Shown: positions 25,801 through 37,536, counted from the stretch's first letter. The stretch is DNA of 64,000 bases from Mycteria americana (GCF_035582795.1 NC_134367.1:88767062-88831061); one strand, 5' to 3'. Notes: generated by a model not told the origin, from the letters alone. Made by a program: numbers and translations.

Positions 25801-27590
25801 AAGTATTTTCAATTCTCCATACCTTTTATTCTTTTGTTTATTTATAAAATGCTATAAAAAAAAGAGGTATCCTGAATGTGATTTATGCCCACTGAACTCA
25901 AGAGTTGGACTTTAATGGGAACTGGCCTGTGCTGCCTACAAACATGGTAGTAAAGAGACAATTATCTGGGGGGGTGTGAATGTGTGCACATTCATGTGAG
26001 TGTTATTGGTAGTGGTGGCAAGGAGCAAAGTGAGTATTTTTAAATAGCTAGTGCTCCACAATGCCAGGTTTTAACACACAGCCCTCTCAGCCACTTTCTC
26101 TTTCCTTTTTAAGCATACAAGCTAAACTCAAGCTAAACTGGGAGCTGCTCTGTATTCCCAGTCTTGTCTTTTTTTTGTCTTTTTTTTTGTTTTTTTAGTA
26201 AATAAAAGTGACCTACATTTGCTAGCTAGGTGGCAAACAGAGTGATTAAAGGGTCAGCTGTGCTGCTTGGGACAAGGAGGGGGAGATCCATGTATTTCAA
26301 GAAGACTTGAAAGTGAAGGAAGCAATGGCCTTTAAGGAAAAAGGGAATAAATCTCTTCAGGACACAACTGAAAGCTGATAATATCCCCAGGGCTCTGTGA
26401 CAACGCCTTCTCTTAAAGGAAAGGCTGGTTCTCCACCTCCCTGGCCTCCAAAACTTCTCCTTATTTTCTGCAGTGACATATGCAAAGAATCCCGTATGTG
26501 ACCCATCGCCAAGGGCAGCATGAAACAATGGGGGTGACAAGTCCTTCTTCACTGCCTTTCCCTTAGGAAACAGGTCACAGGCCATCAGCAAAGATACCTG
26601 AGACACTCGGTGGGATGGCACTGCTGGCAGGGACTACCTGCGCTGTTGAGGCCAATCATAGGAAGCAGTAAGGAGATAACCAGCTCCAAAAGACCCTCCT
26701 TCTCCTGCCACCACACAGCAGCAGTCACCGAACACAGCCCAGTGCCCTATAGCAAACCCAGGACCTGCAGTAAACACTGAAAAGCCAGCAGAAGGCCAAC
26801 AGAGCAGGGGAGAGAAGCAGTACCTACCTCCTGGGCCACGAGAAAATCTCCTGGATGGCTGAAGGAAGCAGAGAGTGTGACGGAAAGAGGCAAAAAATAC
26901 CCCAAAGGTCCTAGCCAACCTGACTTGGAGAAAAAAAGTTCCTTTTTATGCCGAGGACAAAATCTTTTCAGCTCAGCTGTTGAGGAAGACAGCCTCAGAA
27001 ATGCATTCCAAGCACTCCTCCCTAAGCCCTGCTAAGGAGGCAGGGGTGGGCTGAAGCCCTTGCACTGCTTCACAGCAGGGCGGTGATGGGGTAGCCTATG
27101 CAGGTGACTGTGGAGCAGAGAAAGGATTATTTGGTTCTTACTATCACACGGTGTTTTGCAGCAGTCAGAGTGAAGACCAGGGACCCACTGTTGTAAACAC
27201 CATAAAAATAAATCGCAAGGCATTTGCTGTATGAGTAAAGACAACACCTGGCAGGTGGCCACCGACCACAATGGCAGAGCTTGCAGACCGGGGGATGGGG
27301 TGTCCTCCAGTTGCACAATTTGGAAATCCAAGGAATTTCTAAAGTAATGAATCACAGATTTCAGCCGGAGTTTTGCCTGAGAAGCTGTAGGAGTTATTTC
27401 TTAATAAGAAATCTGTCCCTCTCATTGGCTGCCAATTCAGTTACCCAAACCAGACGCAGAAACCATTTCTTATTTTCTCTCTCTGTTTTCTCCCTATTTC
27501 TTAATCCCATAGAAGAAAGAGACCAGCAGATCAGACACGACTGCACTTCGGAGCCCTTGCGCACAGTAACCTCCTAGAGCTCACGGAACT
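22900..27590. other. Non-coding block with mixed composition
   Basis: No recognisable gene, LINE or SINE. The part 22900-24000 is AT-rich with TAAATT and ATAAATTATG words. From about 25250 the sequence is more balanced, and the overlapping frames on both strands (for example 25281-25727 minus, 148 codons; 26226-26621 minus, 131 codons) encode nothing I know. A strong splice-acceptor look-alike, a T-rich run ending in ttcattgcag, ends at about 23941. A run of interrupted T homopolymers sits at 26162-26197. Confidence 0.6.
26162..26197 (+). repeat. T-rich low-complexity run
   Basis: Runs of seven to nine T residues separated by single gtc or g interruptions. This is a simple low-complexity tract that looks like a decayed homopolymer or a minus-strand poly(A). 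No adjacent retroposon body is visible. Confidence 0.85.
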
Positions 27591-27599
27591 TTTAAGATG

Positions 27600-28260
27600 A
27601 AATTTGTCGTGACAGCTGCAGGACAGGATCGAAGTGGTCTGCAGAGTCACTGGGATCCTCTCCCTCGGGTCCCTGGTGGGAGAGGTCCCCGGCACGCACA
27701 TCTCCAGGGCGCGGCTGGACCTCCAGCCGCCTTCTGTGGCTACCGCCTTCCTCTCCCTTAAATGCCTCTTTTCCCTCTGCCTCAGTCCCCTTTCCTAAAT
27801 TAACTGACTCGCTATTTTTTAATAATACCTTCCTTTGACGAGGAGCTGTCAGCTCTGCTCATTTCAATAGCTCGGAGTGGCAGACTGAGTTTATGCAAAC
27901 CCGTTGTCTGGCTGCCCACATGGCAGAACCGCGTCTCTCCGGTGACACGCTGCTGTCTGTGGTGGGGATGAGTAATTCTGCCATGGCAGGGGGGCGCGGA
28001 TGGGACCACGGGTGACACCTCCAGCACCGTGGGTCCAGGACACCAGGATGCCACGTACGGCTCCCAAGCTGTTGAGTGCGCTCGTGCCCACGCAGGGCCG
28101 TAGGTGCCGCAGCAACCTGCAGGCTGGACTGAGGTGCCAAGAGCTTATGTCGGGGCCGCTGGGTCAGAGCCGGGACCCTCAGGGATCAGGTCTGGGCTCA
28201 ACACTCTCGCTGAATGAGCGTCCGTGCAGGTACGGTCACCTGCAGAGCTTGGGCCAGCAT
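27600..28260. other. GC- and CpG-richer segment
   Basis: This piece is clearly richer in G, C and CpG than its flanks, with cggcacgcac, gggcgcggc and ggggggcgcgg among others. Several overlapping open frames run through it on both strands (for example 27859-28140 minus and 28000-28362 plus), a pattern expected when stop codons are rare in GC-rich DNA. I recognise no protein domain and no convincing TATA-initiator pair. It could be a weak CpG-island promoter, an exon of a non-coding transcript, or a local GC-biased gene-conversion patch. Confidence 0.4.
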
Positions 28261-29289
28261 GGTACGCCATCTACGTCCTGCTTACGTTTTATCATGAAAG
28301 CTATTTTGAGCTGTATTAGACAGGGATATAAAACCTGGGCTTGTTCTCTTATGCAGGAATGAACTTTATTTCGAGATACATGACAGTAGCAAATTTTCAC
28401 TTTCCTTACCGACCCAGAGCGCCAGCTCCCAGAGGACATGATACACGCAGAAGTCCCATCACCTTCAACGAACATAGCGTGATCTTTCGGGATGTAGGCA
28501 AGGACACAAACTGGGACAGTCCTGTGAGTAAGTGATGAATCCAAATAAATAGTGACTCACGGATTTGGCTTTCAGATATTATGTCATTAGTGAAGCGCAG
28601 AAAAGGCAGACCACATGTCACCCAGATCAATACAGGTTAACCTTGCCAATAGAAAAGCTATGGAGACTGGGTGCAGCCACGGGGTGCTTGTGGAGGGCCA
28701 GTGGCAGCACAACAGCTCCCTCTCTCCTGAGCAGGACGGTCGTGCCGAGAACAGACCTTGAGCACAGCCCTGGCAAACGTGCCTATGGTTAGCACATGTC
28801 CAGAGCTTCTTTTTCCTCCGTCCCTTGCAGCTTAATGCACTCAGTGCAACTAAACTGACATCAGATGGGCTTCTCCTGATCTGCAGTGGTGGGATAAGGG
28901 ATCGGACCAGGGCTCTCTCAGTCAGTATATCGACGCGTGGGCAATTTTTACTGTAACCGTGGGGATTATTTACAGCCTGGATGCCATGACCCTTATCTTT
29001 TTCTGTTCCTTTCTCTGCAGCTACATCCTCTACAGGAAAAAAACAATCTTGTCATTAAGACAGAACTTGTATCATCATGGGTGATTTAATAAGATCAAAA
29101 TAATTTTGACCAAACTAGGGATGACAAACAAAGTTCTGTTTATGGCGAGATAGATGTAAAGCAGTTGTAGTGGTGATTTAGAATTGATTCGATCTAAGTG
29201 CATCTCAAAAAATTGTGAAATAGAATCTACCAGCTAAAACTAATGAGCACAAAACTACATTGATTTGGCCCAGGGTGGACAAATAGAAC

Positions 29290-29475
29290 ATCTGGCATAT
29301 TTGGCACCGATGACACAGCTGGCATTGTTGGACTCGTTTCTGCAGAAGGTACAGATGCAGAAATGGGAGAATTGGTACAAACAGTGCAGATGGAACAGTT
29401 GGAACAGATGACAGTGGGCAGAGCTGGCGATGCTGGCACAGGTGTCATAACCTCAACAGCTGGCACAAGTTGTGA
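29290..29475. repeat. Degenerate cryptic repeat with GG-(C/T/A)-ACAG words
   Basis: Across about 180 bases, words such as tggcaccgatgac, aggtacagatgcag, tggtacaaacagtg, tggaacagatgac, tggcacaggtgtc and tggcacaagttgtg recur at irregular spacing. On the minus strand this gives an open frame of 83 codons (29227-29478) rich in Ser, Val, Pro and Thr, which probably owes its existence to the repetition. It is best read as a decayed minisatellite. A real coding repeat is possible but unsupported. Confidence 0.4.
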
Positions 29476-30292
29476 CAATCCTGGGATTTCTTAGTGCAAG
29501 GCACATGTTCATTTTGGCTTTGGCTGCAGAGAGATAAGAGCATTTTATAATTAGTAAATGTGCCATTTAAAAAAGAACTTTTTTTCCCATCCTTAAGGAC
29601 ATCCACCTCCAACTGTTACAGCCTGGAATGTGGAGCATTTCTGCAAATTACAATTTCCCAGAGAAAGCCACAATTGATAAATACAGATTTAATATAAGGT
29701 AATTAGACATTTTTATTCTCATATAGATAATAATCATGAATAGGATTTCTTCATAAGAGGTTTGTTAAAAAACATGGTCAGATCTGTAGCCTGATCATGG
29801 AGATTAAAACAAGCTTTGTCTTAAAGCCAAGGCTTGTTTACCACCAAATTGGTGGGCTATATTTTCCAAAAGTGCAATGCCTCACAATAAAATGGAGTTT
29901 GATAGAAGCCACCAGGAAGAGCAGGGTCTTGGGTGAGCACCGCAGAAATGGTTAACTCTTTGGCTGAAAAATGAACCATACCGAGGGCAAGAATGAAAAA
30001 ATGGAGAAGCCACGATACTGCCTTTTCTTTAGCAATGTGGCTTTGTTAAACATTATGGAAAATACCACTGGTCAGAGTCTGATTTCCATCTGAGAAAGCA
30101 AATACCTTGCTCTCCCTCGAGCCCCTACTCTGCGAGTAGCTGTAACGAGGCAGGATCCTTTGATTCCCGTGAAAAGATAAGCAACGAGATGAAGTTGGTT
30201 GCCAAGGATTTAAAACAGAAATTAATTCCTTCTTTTATTTCAGCTGTTAAATGCTGTGGAGAGCAGCCAGGAAGTAAATTTTGCTGAACTCT

Positions 30293-30370
30293 GGGGCCTG
30301 ATCCTGCAAAACCTTATTCATGGTTGTCTTCAATAGCAGCACAAGCCCGCAATGGAAGGGCTTGCAGGAT
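30293..30370. repeat. Palindromic interspersed-repeat remnant
   Basis: The left arm ggggcctgatcctgcaa and the right end ttgcaggatttggc form an imperfect inverted repeat. The core ATCCTGCAA / TTGCAGGAT is perfect, and about 52 bases lie between, containing ttcaatagc and aatggaag. From memory, phrases of the kind tgatcctgcaa ... gcaggatc flanking cttcaatgg occur as old dispersed palindromic repeats in turtles, crocodilians and birds. I cannot name the family reliably. The inverted repeat is seen directly; the assignment is inference. Confidence 0.45.
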
Positions 30371-32085
30371 TTGGCTTCCCTTTTCAGAAGACTTACACCC
30401 TGCAGAGAGCTTACTTGTTGGATATATTTCTGAATGCACCTTTTATCATGCTGCTTGCACAAAACCAGTGTTCACCAACCTGATTTCGCTGCACAAAGAG
30501 ACCGTTGGTTGGTATTTTTAGTAAAGTGAATTCACAGGAAAGAGGATTAAAAAAAAAAAGGACAAGACCCAGGACAAACTAATAAAAATACTGAATTGAA
30601 AAATATTTAACAGCTTGAAAAACCTCAAATGAGTACGTACTGTCACGGCTGGAGAGGTTTTTAGTACTCAGCCATTTTAAGCAATTCTTTGTCCTCTGTT
30701 TAGTCATGTGCTCCCCTACCTTGCGCTGTACAGTCCAAAACCACTAGTTAGTCAGCCGCACTTTATATCAAGCAATAACTACAATTTAAACCCTCATAAA
30801 ACAAAAAGGGAATAGTTTGGAGTAGAGGAAGTCGAAGCTGTGTTGCTCAGCTGTAGTCCCAGCTATGCCACAAGGACTGGTGATATTCAAAACCCAGTCT
30901 GTAAACGGCCGTAAAATTAGGAGTAGGTCCTTTATACCGACGTAGCTGCAGTAACTTTTCTTTTCCAGCTGACCCTGGCAATTTAAAACAGGTCTGTTTC
31001 CTTCAAGCCAAGTTCAGGTAGCAGCTATAGTTCTCCTGGTTTCCTGGCTGTGGCCATGCAGCCAGCACCACTGCCTGCTCCGGGTGGAGGCCGGGAGCAC
31101 CCTACAGTGGTCACACAGCCACCCCTTCATAGCTGTCAGCCACCGCCGGCCGGTCACTACCTGCCACGCACGAACGGCGGATCTGCAGCAGAAGCCAACC
31201 TGAATGCTCGGCACGAGGGGAGGGAGAGGAGGACTTCGCCTGGGTTGCTGCCTGACTGCTCACTGGGCTTCTTGAGAAGAAATAAACATGTGGTTTCCTG
31301 TGTTTTATGAGTGCTTTGCTCTCTGCCTTTTATTTAATAGCTGTCTGCACACCCAGCGCTTCATAACGTATGGATGTTTCATGAAAACATTCCTCTCTTG
31401 CTTCTGGCCGCAAGCTTTTACGATGTGCTTTAATCCCCCCTTCAAACAGTTGCTGCACATGCTGGCTTGCTGCTGTCCCCAGAGAGCTACCGCCAAGGTG
31501 TGATATTCCAGCTGGGCTGGCAAGTGGGGGGTGGCAGCTAATCTCCCCTCATACGCCGGCAGACACACCCCAAAGAAAATTTCTATCGATCTTGGGGTGA
31601 GCTTCCTGCTCCTGGCGTGTTCTACAGTAAAATGTGGCCATTTGTTCATCAAGGTAACGATGGATGTCTTTTTTTTCCTCTGTTTTGTATGTGCAGTGGG
31701 TGTCCCTTCATGATACACAATGACCTTTTACTTTTGTATTAGGTGTTGCATTTTCATTTAGTCTTCCCAAATTTCTGACTTGAGTCCACCATGTTCTAAA
31801 GAAACCAAAGCCTACTTGTAAAATTAACTCCTATGCACCGTTTTTATTCCACTTAAACCTTCAAAATAAAGGTCACGTGGGATTTAATTACTCTCTATTG
31901 CTGGTGCCGCCTCTCTGCGCATAGACCATGTTTCATCCATCGCCCCGGAAAGGAAGCCTGTTAATCAGTCTCAAGATGCTGCTCAGTCATCACAGCTCAA
32001 CATTTTCTCTTATCTCAACACTCTGTGATTGAGGATCAGTTCCCCAGAAGATATGAATCATTACATCTTCTCCAAAGTCAACACA

Positions 32086-32120
32086 ACTCCGCTGATTGCC
32101 TTATTGAGGATCTGGCCCTG
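32086..32120 (+). repeat. Short remnant of the same ancient repeat type
   Basis: The phrases caactccgctgattgcc and gaggatctggccctg lie close together. Words of this form (aactccactga... then ggatctggccc) are, from memory, typical of old dispersed repeats in sauropsids. The match is short and diverged, and the surrounding 200 bases look like ordinary or possibly conserved non-coding DNA, so the boundaries are uncertain. Confidence 0.3.
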
Positions 32121-32388
32121 TATATTATGGAGGCAACATCTCCATGAAATTGATTTTGGAAGCAGAAGTGCAATTTTTCTAATATGATTAAAGCACACGC
32201 TGTTGTGACAGCAGGTACAGGCTGGACATTGAGTTAGTAAGTAATGAGTAACGGCCCTTTGTACGCTCAGGCACCAACCTCAGTGGTCCCCTCCTTTACC
32301 CAGCCCAGGTGCTGCCCACTGTGCATGGCGTGCTCTCCCAGTACCGTGTAAGTCTGGATCCTGGGTACTGGTTTAGGATCAAGAAGCC

Positions 32389-32462
32389 TGCTCCACCACT
32401 GACTTCTTGTGTAACCTGGAGCAAGTCTTTTGTCTCCCTGCTATTCCTCGTGTGTGAACCTG
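32389..32462 (+). mobile_element. MIR SINE fragment (core region), diverged
   Basis: The order of words follows the MIR core: ctccaccactgac, then cttgtgtaacctggagcaag, then tctccctgctattcctcgtg and finally gtgaacctggg. These correspond to the MIR consensus words for gccacttact, tgtgtgaccttgggcaag, cctctctgtgcctcagttt and gtaaaatggg. MIR is an ancient tRNA-derived SINE mobilised by L2, and diverged copies survive in birds and other amniotes. Only the 5' half is recognisable; the 3' half is absent or too diverged. No function is implied, although some MIR copies have become regulatory elements. Confidence 0.55.
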
Positions 32463-33126
32463 GGAACACTTCCAAATTCCTGGCTCTGGCTGCGTACCCC
32501 AACCCACTGGGAGAGGACACCAATACTCGTCCTCTTGCCTTTGCTCCACCTCTGCAAAACAGAGGCCTGGGCGTAGCAGCCGCAGGGAGCCATGGTGTGC
32601 CCCAGATGGGTGGCTCACCCTGCCTGCCCCAACAGCCGGAGACCAGCTTTCCAATTTCCAAAAAACCCCACACATAGCTTTTATTAAACCATCGAAACAG
32701 CCCTGTGCCCCCACTGAGTAACACTGTCATCTTACTACTTCTGTCTCTTCCTCATACCTTTGCTACACTAGTCTAACACCCAGAATAAAAGGAGTAGCGT
32801 CTTCATTTACAGCCCATGAAGTGCCCAGAGCCTTGGAGTCACTGCAGGCGCAGTAAACCTAACAGTCACCAACTATTCGTTTATGAACAGAGTGGCACTA
32901 GTTTTTGCTGTAATTCCATACCTTACCTTGAATTGGTTCCTATATTGATGGAGTTAATCCAACTTTCTAAATTATTTTTTAACCTGATTTCTGTTCATTG
33001 AAATGATGAGCACTCCTTCATCTAGCAGCGCAACTTCTTTGCCATATCAGAAAATTGTCTAGGGTTTTTTTTCCCCAGTATTTTATGTAGATCTTAAATT
33101 CAAATCTGGACAAGGCTGTTGCAGGC

Positions 33127-33183
33127 TCTGATCCAAAACTCAATTAGGTCAATGGAAGTCTCTCCTTGGGCTCTGAATCAGGG
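33127..33183. repeat. Palindromic interspersed-repeat remnant
   Basis: The piece reads ctgatccaaaactc, then gtcaatggaag, then tccttgggctctgaatcag, giving an imperfect inverted repeat with CTGATCC at one end and GAATCAG at the other and a centre containing gtcaatgg. From memory, this layout (tgatccaaa-cc-attgaagtcaatgg-...-ttggatcagg) is a common old palindromic repeat of sauropsid genomes. The family name is not certain. Confidence 0.45.
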
Positions 33184-33610
33184 TACTTTCATGATTACCT
33201 GCTCCCCACATCATTTCCCCAGGACTGGTCTAGGTGCTTAGGCTGCACGCTGGGTATCTCCTTGGGGCCCTGGAGAGAGGAAGGTGACTCACTTCTTAGT
33301 CCAACATTAATCCAGAGTATTTGCACTTTCATCCAAAGGTACCTCTGGCTTCCTCTCTGAACAGTTTGTGGAGTTAAATAATCAGGAATTAACAGCCTGT
33401 ACCCCGAAACACACTCCCCTGGCCCACAGGGCAGATGTGCTTTTGCAGCAAATTCCCAAATTCTGGAGGTCCCTTGCCGACTGTTTTCACTGGAGGCTTC
33501 AAGTGGGAGTCAGAGAGACAGGTCTGCCTCTCCTTCCTTGTCTTGGGTGATCAGTTAGGTCTATGAGCAGAGCACGTGCACATGCGAACAACCTCCAGCA
33601 GCGAGTTGCA

Positions 33611-33748
33611 TCACTGGAGTTAGTACTACGCAAATGCTGGTGCCTTTACACTGTGCAAATTTCACTCCGTAAATCGCCTCAAAGACTTCAGTGGTGCTGT
33701 TTGCTGAGCAAAGTACTGTTCTTCTGCGTGCTATCAGAATACGGCCCT
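33611..33748. repeat. Decayed repeat with inverted words
   Basis: Words in order include cactggagttagtac, tttacactgtgcaaat, actccgtaaatcgcc, gacttcagtgg and atcagaatacggcccta. Together they resemble the phrase set (gtaactccattgacttcagtggagtt, gtgtaaat, agaatttggccc) of an old sauropsid dispersed repeat. The strand symmetry cactgga / cttcagtg is imperfect. I consider it a relative of the copies at 33127 and 37357, with uncertain limits. Confidence 0.35.
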
Positions 33749-34019
33749 AAGTGCTTTCCTGGACTAGGGCCCAATACCTGTACATTCGCCTTGGAAGATA
33801 AAATAAGTAATGATATATAGGGCTGGGTGTGAGTCATCTCATTACATCGTCTGCTTTTTCTTGGCTACTGCAGGTTTTCTGATGTGGCTGTGGCTGAGAG
33901 AGGACAAATGTCTCTGCAGGTTCTGTCTTTGGGATTTACTGGGCTTTGTACACTGAAGAACTGTACGGTATTTTTTCCAGTCTAGACTGGACCTTCCTTT
34001 CTGATCCAAATATGATGGA

Positions 34020-34062
34020 TGCATGGATAGACCCAATACTGACATTTGGGTCTATCCATGCA
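34020..34062. repeat. Perfect 17-bp-stem hairpin
   Basis: The left arm tgcatggatagacccaa (34020-34036) and the right arm ttgggtctatccatgca (34046-34062) are exact reverse complements, separated by the 9-base loop tactgacat. Beyond a single mismatch, two further base pairs extend the stem (GG at 34017-34018 with CC at 34064-34065). The stem is too short for a typical vertebrate microRNA precursor (usually about 30 pairs with mismatches). A perfect stem of this length suggests a recent snap-back replication event, or a young foldback structure. No flanking transposon ends were recognised. Confidence 0.95.
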
Positions 34063-35147
34063 CCCCGAACGGCATGTCCTGGCTCTTCAGAGGTCTAATT
34101 CTGTCTCACGATAGCTGCAATCACTTTGGGAAAGACAGCCTTATTTTTGTCTCAGCGTTGGGTCTTCTTTGTCATCTTAAGCCTGTGCGACCAGCCTCCA
34201 CTTTCATTCTAGGTGGCCCTCTTCACTTGTAACCTGAGAATACAAACTTGCCAAGTGCAAAGCCAGCTCCAGCATTCTCTCACTCTTTTCAGATATTAGG
34301 CACAGCTCTGTATTTCATTTCAGCTGACGAGCCTGGGCAGGGTTTGCACAGCCTCTCCTCCCCGGACCCCGCAGAGGAAACTTCTCCAATGAGGAAATGC
34401 ACTCACTGTTATAAATGGCAGTGCAGAACATGATAAAAACCAATGATGCTTGTTTTGTCTCACTGGGATATTCTTTTCTTTGCTTTCTGGTACCCAGCAC
34501 ACCAGGATCTTGGATGAAGCACAGTTTATTGAGATTTCTGGCACCGATATTGCTGAATTATGTTTAATTCAGCTCCACAGCCACAAACCCTCAGTGCTGA
34601 AGGGCTACACATGAGGCTTTGCTGCCTTCCAGTAGGTTTCTATATTCTTTGGTCTTTTCCTCTGCAACACTCCCTTAAAAGCAGCTGATGTTCAGACAGT
34701 GTGTAAATAATTAGAATAATCTCACTGGGGCTACTCATCTTTGGCATTTTGGTAGCCATCCCTACAGTGGAGTTGCTTCTTACTTGTGTTTTCAGGTGTT
34801 CACGTATTTTTAAGCAATTGTAGCCTGAAGTGGGGTCCTGATTCCAGGCCCAATACTTCTGCAATGCATGTTGCACAGTTACTATTAACAATACTAATAG
34901 CAATACTAATAGCATGCTGCTGAAGGGGAAAGGAGTTCCACACACCACTGATATTAGAAAAAGGGACCACCCATTTCCTGTAGCTGCGATGATTTTGTAC
35001 CTATAACCGCATAAAAGAGCAGGTTTCCTGGAAGGGAAAGGTGAAAAAAATCAGTGGGGCACTGAGGGGATCTAGAATCTGACAGCAGAGTCTGGGGGGA
35101 AGCCTTTCCTGGTCTGGCAGAAAATAGCTGGAAATCACTTCTGTTTT

Positions 35148-35234
35148 GAGGGAGAGGGAGAGGGAGGAGAAGAGGGGGAGAGAGAGGAAAAGGAAACAGA
35201 ACGGGAAAGGAAAAGGGAAAGTGAAAGGGGAAAA
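35148..35234 (+). repeat. Long purine (GA/GGA) tract
   Basis: A run of 87 bases contains only three pyrimidines, and its first 49 bases (35148-35196) are uninterrupted A and G, in units such as gggaga, ggagaa and gaggaaaa. Mirror-like polypurine tracts of this length can form triplex (H-DNA) structures. The overlapping frames here encode Arg/Glu/Lys- or Phe/Pro/Leu-rich peptides simply because of the composition. It is most likely a decayed GA microsatellite. Confidence 0.9.
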
Positions 35235-35489
35235 CCAAGAAAAGCAGCTTGCTAACAAAAAATGTGTTTTACACCAACTTTTTCAGGGTTACTCTTTGAA
35301 ATCAATGAGGTTGACTGATCAAGGAGACAGCTATCTATTCCACAGGACCGTGACCCAGAAGCTGGCAGTTTAAGAAACCAAAGGTCAAAGGGAAGCGAGC
35401 GTTTGGACAAGAAGGAAAAGGAACAGCTGTCTCCGACGTGGGAGGTGATCAGCACATAAAAATGTTTGGTGAAGGGGCACAACACCAGC

Positions 35490-35640
35490 ACCTGGCAGGG
35501 GCAGATCCTCCTAATCCCCGCCAGCAGCTGGCTGCGTGCATCGCCCCGCGCCCCGGGGAGCTCTCGCTGCAGTCGGGGCTTCCTAGCGCTGCCGACCGGG
35601 AAATTTAAAAGGCGCTCGTGAACCTCCCAATGGGCCCACG
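35490..35640. promoter_or_regulatory. CpG-rich promoter-like patch
   Basis: A short CpG cluster includes gcgtgcatcgccccgcgccc and gcgctgccgaccggg, followed by a TATA-like tttaaaa (35604-35610) and a CCAAT word (cccaatggg, around 35627-35635; it reads as ATTGG on the minus strand). On the minus strand the order is an ATTGG box, then a TTTTAAAT box about 20 bases on, then a GC-rich region, which is roughly promoter-like. No downstream gene or start codon context can be supported. The open frame at 35252-35674 (minus, 140 codons) crosses it but resembles nothing known. Confidence 0.25.
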
Positions 35641-37356
35641 GAAACACTTGCCCCTGCAGCCTAAAGCCCTGCAAACTTTCCCTACCCAGGCAAGCTATTC
35701 CTACCGGCTTTCACTAGGGGTAGAGATCGCAGCATTTGGCTTTCTCATACCTTTCGGTAATTATGTAAATAGACCATCTAATTTACTTCTGTCATAACCG
35801 CCCACTAATCAGTATGTGTGCCAGTCTTGGAGATACAGTTTGTGAGGCTGGAGGACAAATGAAAGGACAAGGCTGCACTCACCGTGCAAGCGTCTCATTC
35901 TTCCACTCGTGCCTGGTGTGCATCATTTGCTTGCAGTGCAGGACGTCCACTTACATCCACTGCCTTGGCAACAGTCTTGATTTGTACCCCCATAAGTCAG
36001 GACCCACTGAATTTGCAAGAGAAAATACATAATTATGTGATTTTCTATCTTCAGATATAAAATACCTTATCAGCCAAAGTTTCTAAGTTCCTATATACTT
36101 AAACACCAGGAGACAAGGATTGCACTGAAGAGGCACTTGGTGTTAATTAACACTTGCTCTCTCCTATCGGCCCTGCCTGTTTTCACCCAACGGGAACTTT
36201 CTTCCCAGCTTCCACGTGTGATCACATCCAGTGCCGTACCCTGACTCTGTATTCAGCAAACCTGACAAAAACCTGTGCATTGATCCCAGACTTTCATTGC
36301 AGTCTGTCCGTATGCCACACGCACACACACGAGATCTCCAGAGCCCTCACCAAATTTAGGTAATGCTTTCCTTCCTTGCATGCTGAAACCACAAAGAAAT
36401 GTCTGAACAAGGAACGTATTCCTATGAGACATCTCTCCTCACGGAGGATAATGGAGACGAGATTTCATAGGAAAAAGGAAGGATCTTCTCTGAATCCAAC
36501 TGAAGTATCCAGGGCAGTCACCCATCAGCAAAAAAATTAACAAGAAACTAGTGTCTGTACAGTTTCTGTTACTTTTAACGTATAAGAAGCAAAATAATCA
36601 AAACTTGAATTTTTTAGACCTGGTTGAGCTTAGAGTTTAATAAGTAGCTAGAGAAAAGCTCAGCAAGTCTGATATGGTTGTTACTGAAGAAAAGCCAGTA
36701 CAGAACCCTGTGAATTGTCGAGGCAATCCTGTATCCATAACCAATGCCGTCATGCTGGCAGGCATGTTTTTGTTAGGCTGTCATGTCTACGTCAGTTCAG
36801 AAGTGGTGTCAGATATTGCCACAACAAATTCTCTTATAAAAAATCGGGGTGCATATTTTTCTAACATTAATATATAATACATAAAATGGTTGGAATTCAT
36901 ACCAGTTGGCACTCAGTATGAGAGTCTTGTTTTGGCTGGTATATACAGCATATTGGGAGAGGAGGAAATTTGCTTTCTTTGCAAACACGATGACTTTCCA
37001 CAAATCAGAATTCTTCCCCTCCTGTTGAATATTGCGGGGGCTTTTCACAATTGAGCGGAACAAATTTAGGGCTGTAAGTAATTGAGAGTTGGCTGCTTGC
37101 ACACAGGAAAAAAGGAAGACAAACAAAATGTCACAGTGATTATTTTTATCTCTGTAAAGTGTGTGAAATTAATTTATGAAAGCAACATTTTTGCCCTTTT
37201 GAAAGTATACGTACACAAGTTAGAAGTCTGGGTGGTTCTCTCCAGGCTACCAGGAAAGCAAAACATGTACTGTATATCTGCCCTTTAATCTAGCAGATCT
37301 TTATTTGCAGATCTGGCTGTGCATCATGTTTCTGTATCTGTGCTTCTGCCAAGTGC

Positions 37357-37430
37357 AGAACCAGATTTGGTTCTTAGATATACTGGTTCAAAGCTAGAGG
37401 AATCTCACTGGCTCCAGCATACAGTGCTGA
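37357..37430 (+). repeat. Interspersed-repeat remnant (gatttgg...tactggttcaaagctagaggaa...)
   Basis: Words in order are agaaccagatttggttctta, gatatactggttcaaagct, agaggaatctcactggctcc and agcatacagtgctg. From memory they align well with an old sauropsid dispersed repeat in which a phrase like agatttggctcttagttacactggtg is followed by aaatctggagtaactccactgg. This is the clearest of the copies of this type in the window. The family name is uncertain. Confidence 0.45.
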
Positions 37431-37536
37431 AGGAGGAGAGGAGAAGTGGGCATCCTCTCCGTTTCACCCCAAACTTTTCTGTCCGTATGGAAGTCCCTGC
37501 CTACATGGAGTTTTGCTGCTTAAGTATTATTTATTT

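Noticed and set aside
28960..29030. Good splice acceptor ending in ctctgcag at 29020
   Set aside because: No open exon with a donor site or recognisable peptide follows.
30830..30900. Possible reverse-oriented MIR words (tagtcccagctatgccac)
   Set aside because: A single phrase without the following tgtgtgacc / gcaagt words.
35146..35373. Arg/Glu/Lys-rich frame that could look like a nuclear or coiled-coil protein
   Set aside because: It is the translation of the purine tract at 35148-35234.
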